This document shows, one piece after another, positions 1-5,049 of a stretch of DNA of 5,049 bases. Source of the stretch: Thermoplasmata archaeon (GTDB taxonomy: Archaea > Thermoplasmatota > Thermoplasmata > Thermoplasmatales > Thermoplasmataceae); the NCBI GenBank assembly GCA_021811525.1, contig JAJZOK010000085.1, positions 1 through 5,049 on the forward strand. Reading direction: 5' to 3'. The position numbers were made by a program, and so were the translations under genes. Within the stretch, counting starts at the first letter, position 1; every line of letters starts with the position of its first letter. The notes below the pieces were generated by a model. That model made no database searches. It had not been told where the DNA came from and saw nothing but the letters and a program-made list of their open reading frames with translations.

Positions 1-27
1 TCCTAACTCCACGGCGTAAATAGGCAT
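1..27 (-). CDS. Possible 5' end of a gene running off the left edge
   Basis: On the minus strand an ATG at 27-25 opens a frame of nine codons (MPIYAVELG) that is still open at the window edge. It lies 24 bases beyond the stop codon of the flippase gene. A short AGGA sits four bases before the ATG, and a TTTAAATA box lies further upstream, so the gene could be read through from the flippase or have its own promoter. Nine residues are too few to recognise a family. The call rests only on the start context and the open frame, and it could be chance. Confidence 0.33.
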
Positions 28-43
28 AGTTTCCTATAGATAT

Positions 44-51
44 TATTTAAA
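44..51 (-). promoter_or_regulatory. TATA-like box downstream of the flippase gene
   Basis: The minus strand reads TTTAAATA immediately after the flippase stop codon, a good match to the archaeal TATA consensus. Its centre is about 20 bases before the ATG at position 27. That is slightly short for a leaderless transcript, where about 24-27 bases would be expected. It may drive the gene that leaves the window on the left, or simply be AT-rich 3' sequence. Confidence 0.35.
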
Positions 52-1629
52 CTAATAATCTTTTTTGGGTTTTTCCATGTCCACAAGATCAGTTTCAGTT
101 TCCTGAGATTCTGCTCTGTATCTTGACGAAAGCCTCTTTGGGTTGAAATTCTTAAGAATTTCCAGCAATGTTCCAAATGAAGTCTCTTTCATTCCTATTG
201 CAACAAGGAAATATATTCCAAGGGAAAGCAGTGACAGAGGTGCAAGTATCAGTATATCTTTTGGCGTTACAAAATGAATCACCAGCAAAATGAAGAGAAT
301 CTGTATGCCGGCTGGAACAACGTGTCTCAAAATGTAAAAATTTATCTTAACTGATTCCGCTCTTGCCACCACAACACGATATATGATGGTACTGACAAAG
401 GTAGCAACAACCATAGCAACAGGTGCACCAATCCAGCCTAAAGAGAAATATCTGATACCAAAAATGTTTGGTGGAACAAACAAAGCAATGAGCAAAATGT
501 TGAGAAATACCATACTTGTATCTATTTTTGCTATGGTTCCGGTCTTGGATCTGCTGGCTATGGCGGATACATATGGAGAATTTATAGCGGCAAGGTAAGC
601 CCGGAATGCCAGAAGCGACAGCATCCCGCTGTACACTATGTAATTCTGGTTGAATATGTTCATCACGTATGTGGCAAGAACTATCAGGATAATTACGAAG
701 GGTAAAATGTAAAGGGAAATAATGTTCTCGAAATCATAGATAGAACGGTTGTGCTCTTCTTTTCCTGCATGCTTTCCTCTTCTGATGAGAAGGGGGAGGA
801 AAAACATAGAAAGAGAACCAGCAAGTGTAGTTACAACAGCAGATATCTGCTGACTGGAAAAGAACGCACTTGTTGCATTTGCCTCCCAGAAGAACTGGAT
901 AACTACCTTGTCTATGTTTCCGTTGATCGTTCCAACAGAAGTCACCAGAACCAGTGGAAGAGCGAGAAGTGTATATGTTTTGAGCATGCTACTTGTGGGC
1001 CTGCTGATTTTCCACGGCCTACCAATGTACAGTGATACAAAGAAATAGACCGCGAAGGTGAAACTGTAAGTGGCTGAAATATAGAGTGCAGCCATATAAT
1101 CAGGGGATGAAGAGGTAGAAAATCGGATAATGAATGCAAGCATAATAAAAATAGAATTCCGGAGAATTGCTTCGATGAGCGGGGGTATAGATGTTCTCAT
1201 TGACTTCATGGTCGCCCTGAAATATGTATTAGTAAACCCAATAAAATTCTGGAAAAAGAAATATGGTATGAGCGATATGATGATCCAGTACTCAATGGGC
1301 GACTGGAAACCCTTATGGAGAACATTCGTCCATACAAAGAGGAAAGCGAGGGTCAGAACAACAAATAGAAATCCCAGTACGAGTTTCACCGCAAGAAAGG
1401 TGCCGTTGCAGACACCAAGGTCTTCACCCTCAGATATCTTTATTGTGTGTGCTGTGGAATATCCCAGGTCGCTGAACAGGGATAACACACCAACAAAACC
1501 TATTCCTGCCCCGACGAAACCCCAGTCTGCTGTACCTATGTATCTCAGGATGAAGAAAAGCCCAATGTAGCCAAATACAGCACTTATGATGTTCTGTATA
1601 ATGATTATGGGTGATCGCTGGGCAAACAC
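52..1629 (-). CDS. MOP-superfamily polysaccharide/oligosaccharide flippase-like membrane protein
   Basis: This 525-residue protein is almost wholly hydrophobic, with roughly 12-14 predicted membrane helices, the size and pattern of Wzx/PST flippases that move lipid-linked glycans across the cytoplasmic membrane. Family-like segments appear in order: an N-terminal helix followed by GTADWGFVG (32-40), a SDLGYSTA motif (53-60), FRATMKSMRTS (137-147) with IEAILRN (152-158), NIDKVVIQFF (238-247), and SPYVSAIASRSKTG (351-364) leading to GWIGAPVA (398-405). The last 33 residues form a charged, probably cytoplasmic tail. The start is GTG at 1629; an in-frame TAA lies only three codons upstream and no Shine-Dalgarno is visible, so translation is probably leaderless. 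The substrate cannot be read from sequence. In archaea such proteins usually serve N-glycosylation or surface glycan assembly, but a different MOP export role is possible. Confidence 0.78.
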   Translation of the reverse strand: MFAQRSPIIIIQNIISAVFGYIGLFFILRYIGTADWGFVGAGIGFVGVLSLFSDLGYSTAHTIKISEGEDLGVCNGTFLAVKLVLGFLFVVLTLAFLFVWTNVLHKGFQSPIEYWIIISLIPYFFFQNFIGFTNTYFRATMKSMRTSIPPLIEAILRNSIFIMLAFIIRFSTSSSPDYMAALYISATYSFTFAVYFFVSLYIGRPWKISRPTSSMLKTYTLLALPLVLVTSVGTINGNIDKVVIQFFWEANATSAFFSSQQISAVVTTLAGSLSMFFLPLLIRRGKHAGKEEHNRSIYDFENIISLYILPFVIILIVLATYVMNIFNQNYIVYSGMLSLLAFRAYLAAINSPYVSAIASRSKTGTIAKIDTSMVFLNILLIALFVPPNIFGIRYFSLGWIGAPVAMVVATFVSTIIYRVVVARAESVKINFYILRHVVPAGIQILFILLVIHFVTPKDILILAPLSLLSLGIYFLVAIGMKETSFGTLLEILKNFNPKRLSSRYRAESQETETDLVDMEKPKKDY

Positions 1630-1639
1630 TGCTTGCGGT

Positions 1640-1660
1640 TATTTAAATTGAAAAATTAAA
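1640..1660 (-). promoter_or_regulatory. AT-rich promoter of the flippase gene with two TATA candidates
   Basis: Two TATA-like octamers lie on the minus strand before the GTG start at 1629. TTTAAATA (1647-1640) matches the consensus better, but its centre is only about 14 bases from the start codon. TTTAATTT (1660-1653) is a weaker match, but its centre is about 27 bases away, the right distance for a leaderless transcript beginning at the GTG. Which one is used cannot be decided from sequence. Confidence 0.45.
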
Positions 1661-1671
1661 ACTTACGCTTT

Positions 1672-1692
1672 AAACAATTAGTGTAATTGGTT
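1672..1692. promoter_or_regulatory. Candidate operator: inverted repeat CAATTA-N3-TAATTG
   Basis: CAATTA (1675-1680) and TAATTG (1684-1689) form a perfect 6-bp inverted repeat around GTG. Past one mismatched pair the symmetry continues for two more pairs, giving 8 of 9 pairs over 21 bases. It sits just upstream of the TATA candidates of the flippase gene and downstream of the MarR stop codon. A regulator-binding site is the likeliest reading. As an RNA hairpin it would be weak and has no adjacent U-tract typical of a bacterial terminator. Confidence 0.4.
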
Positions 1693-1695
1693 CAG

Positions 1696-1721
1696 ATTTA
1701 ACGAATTAAAAGTGGTTAAAT
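1696..1721. repeat. 7-bp inverted repeat ATTTAAC-N12-GTTAAAT
   Basis: ATTTAAC (1696-1702) and GTTAAAT (1715-1721) are exact reverse complements separated by 12 bases, in the 3' region after the MarR gene. The arms are AT-rich, so an RNA stem would be weak. A short T-run (CACTTTT on the minus strand) lies in the loop rather than after the stem. It may mark the 3' end of the exporter-MarR transcript or be chance in AT-rich spacer DNA. Confidence 0.22.
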
Positions 1722-1742
1722 ATTAGGAAAGCAGTGAAAGAG

Positions 1743-2222
1743 TTACCTCACGCTACGTTGAGTAGTTTCATCCAGCAACTGTGTGCTGCTAAGGAGGTGC
1801 TCCTCAATCTTTCCCAGAAGATCTTTCAGAACTACCATGTCTGAATGATCCATGAAACTCAGAGTCCTGGATATGAATTCCTCGTGGAGTTCCATTATCT
1901 TCCTGTAGAATTCAGTTCCCTTCCTTGTTGCTGCAATGTTGACCACACGTCTGTCAGTATTGCTCCTGATCCTCTCAACGTAACCTTTCAACTCTAGTCT
2001 GTCCACAAGACTTGTGACCCAGCCCTGTGTAATCATGTTGCTTTCTGCAAGTTTAACCATGGGCTGTGGCCCATTTTCTAGCAGTCTCTTGAGTATCCTG
2101 TACTCCATGATGGAAAGACCATTATTTGTGAGCCTCTTTTCCACTTCCCTGTACCATTTCCTGTAAATGGAAGTGATAAGCCTCCAAATCTCAAAACTCG
2201 TGTTGCTACTTTCTGTTGTCAT
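1743..2222 (-). CDS. MarR-family winged helix-turn-helix transcriptional regulator
   Basis: This 159-residue protein has the usual MarR length and layout. An N-terminal helix for dimerisation (about 9-33) is followed by [17 protein letters not shown] (36-52), and by the HTH helices with VKLAESN (56-62) and the recognition helix around [19 protein letters not shown] (64-82). The wing carries the family D-R-R signature in [15 protein letters not shown] (88-102). Long C-terminal helices (about 103-150) complete the dimer interface. MarR proteins are dimeric repressors that leave DNA when they bind phenolic or other small ligands, or on oxidation; no cysteine is present here, so a thiol switch is unlikely. 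The gene overlaps the stop codon of the upstream exporter by four bases (ATGA) and has a strong Shine-Dalgarno, so the two are probably co-transcribed and translationally coupled. It most likely controls its own operon. The ligand is unknown. Confidence 0.93.
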   Translation of the reverse strand: MTTESSNTSFEIWRLITSIYRKWYREVEKRLTNNGLSIMEYRILKRLLENGPQPMVKLAESNMITQGWVTSLVDRLELKGYVERIRSNTDRRVVNIAATRKGTEFYRKIMELHEEFISRTLSFMDHSDMVVLKDLLGKIEEHLLSSTQLLDETTQRSVR

Positions 2223-4003
2223 TTTACACCTCCTGATGTATCGAATTCAATCTGGCTGTTCTGCTTTTCGTCCGCGGATGACTGAGTGGAAACTCCTGAA
2301 GTTTTATGAACTGCTTTTGCGCGTGAACTGTCCATGTCTGCAACATATTCGGCCTCAGAATCCACATACCTTTTTCCCCTGATTACTGAAATCACCGCTG
2401 CTAAAAGAGAGAGGACCATGCCAACGTAGAATGCTACCCTGAGGGAACTCATGAATGCCGGAGCAAGTGTTTTTGGGAACCAGGTCAGTCCCTCCATCTG
2501 GTTAAGAACATTCTGGGGAACTGTAAGGCCAGGAACGCTGGCGATTATTGTGCCCACGGGATTATATCCAAGAAAAGCTGAGAACATTGCCACTGTTGGA
2601 GGAGTGGAGTCAAACACCCTGTCAAGATTGGAAACACCGAGGCTTGCGAGTGCAGAATTGAATGAAATCGGAAGGTTTACTGTGAGAGAAAGCAGGACAA
2701 TTGTAAAGAACAGTCCAAGGCTTGCAGTCATTCCCGCGTTGGTGATGGTTGTCATCATTCCCGATGCGGCACCCCTTGAATCAGCAGGAACCGAATTCAT
2801 TATGGCTGCTGTATTGGGGGCTGAGAACATGCCATTTCCTGCACCCATGAGGAACAGCGTTGCTCCAAAGACCCAGTAATTGAAGTCTGGACCTAGGGTA
2901 CTCAAAACAAAGAATGCAACAGCAACAATGATCATTCCAATAGTTGAAAGCACTCTTGCACCATATTTATCAGACATCCATCCGGACAGGGGACCCATTA
3001 CAAGGAATCCCACGGTCATTGGAATCATATAGATGCCAGCCCAGAAAGGTGTTACCGCATACTGGTACCCGTGAAGCGGGAGCCAGATTCCCTGAAGCAG
3101 AATTATAAGCATAAGCATTACACCGCCCCTGCCGACCGCGGACAGCAGGGAGGAAAGATTACCGGCTGCAAATGACCTGATCCTGAACAGTGACATCCTG
3201 AACATGGGCTGTTTTACTTTCATTTCCACGAACGGAAAGAGTATCAGGAGGAAAACTCCAACTGCCAGGGCAGCAATGACCTCTGGATTAGCCCATCCAG
3301 TGGTGCTGTTTCCGTATGGCAGGAGCCCGTATGTGATGGCAATGAGTGCAATGGTGAGTCCGGAACCAAATGTCAGGTTCCCGATATAGTCAATTTTCTG
3401 GTCTTTCTTTATTATAGCAGTTTCCTTGAGTTTCCAGTAGCTCCAGAATGTTCCAAGAAGGCCAACCGGTACACTCACAAGAAATACATACCTCCAGTTA
3501 TAGATGGAAAGTATTCCGCCAAGGATCAGACCAATGAATGATCCCCCTAAGGCAGCAACCTGGTTGATTCCCAGTGCCTTTCCCCTCTCATGAGAAGGAA
3601 ATGCATCCGTAAGTATTGCAGAGCTGTTGGAAAACAAGAAAGCAGCCCCCACTCCCTGAATAATCCTGAATACCACAAGAAGGAGTGCTGCAGTTGTCCC
3701 AGTGCCTGGTGTGATGAAAAGCAAAATGGAACCTGCAGTGAATATTGCGAATCCCAGATTGAAAAGCTTTACCCGGCCAAATATATCTGATAGCCTTCCG
3801 AAAGTGACCAGCAAAGTTGCTGTCACAATGTTGAATCCCATGAGAATCCAGAGAAGGTAAACAAAGGAACCAGCCTGGAATGGGCTCAACTGTATTCCCC
3901 TGAAAATTGCTGGAAGTGAAATCAGTGTAATGGTACCGTTTATAGTAGCCATAAACACACCAATAGTGGTGTTGGAGAGCGCCACCCATTTGTATTTGAC
4001 CAT
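2219..4003 (-). CDS. Major facilitator superfamily drug exporter, DHA2 (14-helix) type
   Basis: This 594-residue protein has about 14 predicted membrane helices, as in DHA2/QacA-EmrB proton-coupled exporters of drugs or organic compounds. Visible motifs are motif [12 protein letters not shown] (69-79), the motif B arginine in [10 protein letters not shown] (112-121), motif [12 protein letters not shown] (153-163), [13 protein letters not shown] (169-181), a second motif-A-like [14 protein letters not shown] (337-350), and [11 protein letters not shown]...RGAASGM (396-416). A long hydrophilic loop (roughly 445-525) precedes the last helix, and residues from about 553 form a Ser/Gln/charged cytoplasmic tail. 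In the TM1 motif, usually LDxTIVNVALP, the Asp is Asn22 and the inner Asn is Leu27. The start is ATG at 4003; a TAA codon directly precedes it in frame, which fixes the 5' limit, and no Shine-Dalgarno is present. It is the first gene of an operon with the MarR gene. Efflux is inferred from family and partner; the substrate is unknown. Confidence 0.92.
   Translation of the reverse strand: MVKYKWVALSNTTIGVFMATINGTITLISLPAIFRGIQLSPFQAGSFVYLLWILMGFNIVTATLLVTFGRLSDIFGRVKLFNLGFAIFTAGSILLFITPGTGTTAALLLVVFRIIQGVGAAFLFSNSSAILTDAFPSHERGKALGINQVAALGGSFIGLILGGILSIYNWRYVFLVSVPVGLLGTFWSYWKLKETAIIKKDQKIDYIGNLTFGSGLTIALIAITYGLLPYGNSTTGWANPEVIAALAVGVFLLILFPFVEMKVKQPMFRMSLFRIRSFAAGNLSSLLSAVGRGGVMLMLIILLQGIWLPLHGYQYAVTPFWAGIYMIPMTVGFLVMGPLSGWMSDKYGARVLSTIGMIIVAVAFFVLSTLGPDFNYWVFGATLFLMGAGNGMFSAPNTAAIMNSVPADSRGAASGMMTTITNAGMTASLGLFFTIVLLSLTVNLPISFNSALASLGVSNLDRVFDSTPPTVAMFSAFLGYNPVGTIIASVPGLTVPQNVLNQMEGLTWFPKTLAPAFMSSLRVAFYVGMVLSLLAAVISVIRGKRYVDSEAEYVADMDSSRAKAVHKTSGVSTQSSADEKQNSQIEFDTSGGVK
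2227..2234 (-). promoter_or_regulatory. Strong Shine-Dalgarno of the MarR gene
   Basis: The minus strand reads AGGAGGTG four bases before the ATG at 2222, a full match to the usual archaeal anti-Shine-Dalgarno. It lies inside the last codons of the exporter gene and fixes the MarR start. Its strength contrasts with the absence of any such site before the exporter, the pattern expected of an internal operon gene in an archaeon with leaderless first genes. Confidence 0.85.
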
Positions 4004-4022
4004 TTACGCGTCATTTCGTATT

Positions 4023-4030
4023 CATATAAA
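4023..4030 (-). promoter_or_regulatory. TATA box of the exporter-MarR operon
   Basis: The minus strand reads TTTATATG with its centre about 24 bases before the exporter ATG at 4003. An A-rich stretch (ATAAAG) that could serve as BRE lies just upstream. The distance suits transcription starting at or within a base or two of the start codon, which agrees with the missing Shine-Dalgarno. A second, further TATATATA at 4064-4071 is an alternative that would give a leader of about 39 bases. Confidence 0.6.
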
Positions 4031-4049
4031 TGCTTTATTAGTAAACCAT
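4030..4049. promoter_or_regulatory. Candidate MarR operator: 20-bp imperfect dyad
   Basis: The 20 bases ATGCTTTATTAGTAAACCAT form a dyad in which 8 of 10 base pairs are symmetric (ATG-c-TTTA / TAAA-c-CAT arms around a 4-base centre). It touches the upstream edge of the exporter TATA box and covers the position where TFB would contact the BRE. A dimeric repressor bound here would be expected to block promoter assembly. Length and symmetry suit a MarR-family dimer, but no binding consensus is available to confirm it. Confidence 0.45.
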
Positions 4050-4063
4050 CTACTACAGAAGCA

Positions 4064-4071
4064 TATATATA
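4064..4071. promoter_or_regulatory. Symmetric TATATATA element in the divergent spacer
   Basis: TATATATA is identical on both strands and could seat TBP for either direction. On the plus strand it would start transcription near 4093, giving the SIS gene a leader of about 59 bases. On the minus strand it would start near 4042, upstream of the exporter. Closer TATA-like boxes exist for both genes, so this may be an alternative or shared element. Confidence 0.35.
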
Positions 4072-4080
4072 CCCTCAATC

Positions 4081-4103
4081 TTGATAACTACAATAGTTGA
4101 TAA
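4081..4103. promoter_or_regulatory. Candidate operator: inverted repeat within TTGATAA direct repeats
   Basis: AACTA (4086-4090) and TAGTT (4094-4098) are a perfect 5-bp inverted repeat around CAA. The same segment carries two copies of TTGATAA (4081-4087 and 4097-4103) spaced 16 bases start to start. It lies mid-spacer between the divergent exporter and SIS genes. If the upstream TATATATA drives the SIS gene, this dyad would cover its start of transcription. The arrangement suggests a protein-binding site; the regulator is unknown. Confidence 0.36.
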
Positions 4104-4123
4104 GACCGAATTATGTGAGAATC

Positions 4124-4131
4124 AATATTAT
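4124..4131 (+). promoter_or_regulatory. TATA-like box of the SIS gene
   Basis: AATATTAT has its centre about 24 bases before the ATG at 4152, the same geometry as the exporter promoter on the other strand. It would give a leaderless transcript, which agrees with the lack of a convincing Shine-Dalgarno before that ATG. The match to the archaeal consensus is only moderate. Confidence 0.4.
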
Positions 4132-4151
4132 TCACTTCAGTATCAGATGAC

Positions 4152-5049
4152 ATGGAACCTGATTACCTTGCTACGATGAAAGGCACAATTATGTTCAAAG
4201 AGATTAACTTCTCCCCCGAAGCCGTGAGGAAAACCCTGGAATCTGTCAGGCAGGAATGCTCCTATGCTTCTGAGCTCCTGAAGACATCCAAATATGTCTT
4301 TATTGTCGGAAGCGGAACCAGTTTTCACGCAGGTATGGTTCTACAGATCGGGCTGCTGAAAAGGGGAATCCCTGCTGTAACTGTGAAGGCTCCAGAGTTC
4401 TCACATTATCTTCCTGAAAATAAGAACAGCGAGGTTACCGTGATTTTAATCAGCCAGTCTGGAGAAAGCAGGGATATTCTCGATTCTCTTTATGCCGCAA
4501 AGGATAAGGGATTCTCAACAGTATGCATAACAAACACAAGGGACAGCAGTCTCTCAGTCGGATCAGATATTTCCATCGTTACTGAAGCGGGATTGGAAAG
4601 GGCTCTTGCTGCAACAAAGACCTTTATATCTGCTCTTGCCGCAGTTGACCTGATCATTGAGGAACTCGACGGAAAATCTCCTGAAGGCCTTAACCAGTTA
4701 CCAACAAATCTCAAGGATTATCTTGATCATGGCACAGAAATAGCATTGAGATTAGCAGCCACTGTGAAGGATAAGGTTGTGGTCCTTGGTAACGGCAATC
4801 TGCACGCCCTGGCCCTGGAAGGAGCATTGAAGTTCAAGGAAACCGCCACAATTGAAACCGAAGCATATCCAGTAAGAGAATACCTTCATGGCCCGATTCA
4901 GTCTTTAAATGGAGATGCCACTCTGATTCTTCTTCACAGGCCCGAGGAGGAAGTTGAAGCTGTGATGGAACAGATAAAAAAACAGACTGGAAGCATCATC
5001 AGAATAGGATTTGGTGAAAGCGATGAAATCCAACTTGAGACAGTACCTG
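4152..5049 (+). CDS. Double-SIS sugar-phosphate protein, GlmS isomerase-domain-like (3' end outside window)
   Basis: The frame is open to the right edge, giving 299 codons; full relatives of this layout have about 330-370 residues, so only the C-terminus is missing. The first SIS domain (about 35-170) shows GSGTS (53-57), the phosphate-binding SQSGES (101-106), N128 with SSL (132-134), and EAGLERALAATKTF (145-158). The second (about 195 onward) shows GNGN (213-216), ALEGALKFKE (221-230) and EAYPVREYLHGP (237-248). By alignment from memory with E. coli GlmS, E223, K227, E230 and H246 correspond to isomerase residues Glu481, Lys485, Glu488 and His504. No glutaminase domain or N-terminal Cys2 is present, so it cannot be a complete GlmS. 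It could be a glucosamine-6-phosphate deaminase/isomerase (GlmD type) or an AgaS/FrlB-like enzyme. ATG 4152 is chosen from the TATA distance; ATG 4191 (residue 14) is an alternative nearer the usual domain start. Confidence 0.85.
   Translation, partial: MEPDYLATMKGTIMFKEINFSPEAVRKTLESVRQECSYASELLKTSKYVFIVGSGTSFHAGMVLQIGLLKRGIPAVTVKAPEFSHYLPENKNSEVTVILISQSGESRDILDSLYAAKDKGFSTVCITNTRDSSLSVGSDISIVTEAGLERALAATKTFISALAAVDLIIEELDGKSPEGLNQLPTNLKDYLDHGTEIALRLAATVKDKVVVLGNGNLHALALEGALKFKETATIETEAYPVREYLHGPIQSLNGDATLILLHRPEEEVEAVMEQIKKQTGSIIRIGFGESDEIQLETVP

Noticed and set aside
1130..1570. 146-codon open frame on the plus strand inside the flippase gene
   Set aside because: It is antisense to the flippase over its whole length; the translation shows no domain or hydrophobic pattern of its own and no start signals.
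1651..1662. T-rich run on the minus strand (TTTTAATTTTT) as an intrinsic terminator for the exporter-MarR operon
   Set aside because: Archaeal termination can use T-runs, but this one coincides with the expected TATA position of the flippase gene, so a terminator call cannot be separated from a promoter.
2451..2879. 142-codon open frame on the plus strand inside the exporter gene
   Set aside because: It is antisense to a strongly supported transporter, has no recognisable domain and no promoter or ribosome site, and its composition is what the complement of a membrane-protein gene produces.
3588..3989. 133-codon open frame on the minus strand, out of frame within the exporter gene
   Set aside because: The in-frame exporter translation carries the MFS motifs across this exact region (motif A, B), so the shifted frame is a shadow; its His/Cys-rich translation matches no family.
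4005..4020. TACG-N8-CGTA inverted repeat just before the exporter start
   Set aside because: The arms are only four bases and the symmetry does not extend on either side, so it is not distinguishable from chance.
4143..4714. Two short minus-strand frames opposite the SIS gene (61 and 74 codons)
   Set aside because: The plus-strand frame is continuous and carries clear SIS motifs; the antisense frames have no supporting signals.

Overview
The window reads as archaeal DNA, most likely from a Thermoplasmatales-type euryarchaeon. This inference rests on TATA-like boxes about 24 bases upstream of start codons that lack a Shine-Dalgarno (leaderless style), a strong AGGAGGTG ribosome site in front of an operon-internal gene, frequent AGG/AGA arginine codons, and the protein types. 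The genus cannot be settled from the sequence alone.

Layout from left to right. Positions 1-27 hold what may be the first nine codons of a gene leaving the window on the minus strand. Positions 52-1629 (minus) encode a polytopic membrane protein of the MOP/polysaccharide-flippase type with a GTG start. A 113-base spacer (1630-1742) carries its AT-rich promoter, a perfect 6-bp inverted repeat and a weaker 7-bp inverted repeat. Positions 1743-4003 (minus) form a two-gene operon: a DHA2-type (14-helix) major facilitator exporter followed by a MarR-family winged-helix regulator. The two genes overlap by four bases (ATGA). A 148-base divergent spacer (4004-4151) holds promoter elements for both directions and two dyad sequences that could be operators. 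From 4152 to the right edge (plus) runs a double-SIS protein resembling the isomerase half of GlmS, open at the window end.

How the genes fit together. The exporter and MarR pair looks like a self-contained, probably autoregulated efflux cassette: the regulator is translationally coupled to the pump, and a 20-bp imperfect dyad abuts the pump's TATA box. The flippase (lipid-linked glycan export) and the GlmS-like protein (amino-sugar phosphate metabolism) could both feed surface glycosylation, but they flank the efflux cassette on opposite strands, so this link is only an inference from proximity. I see no mobile element, CRISPR array, RNA gene or clearly new multi-gene system. The most interesting items are the candidate operators and the stand-alone GlmS-type isomerase lacking a glutaminase domain. 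No gene-free stretch exceeds 300 bases.
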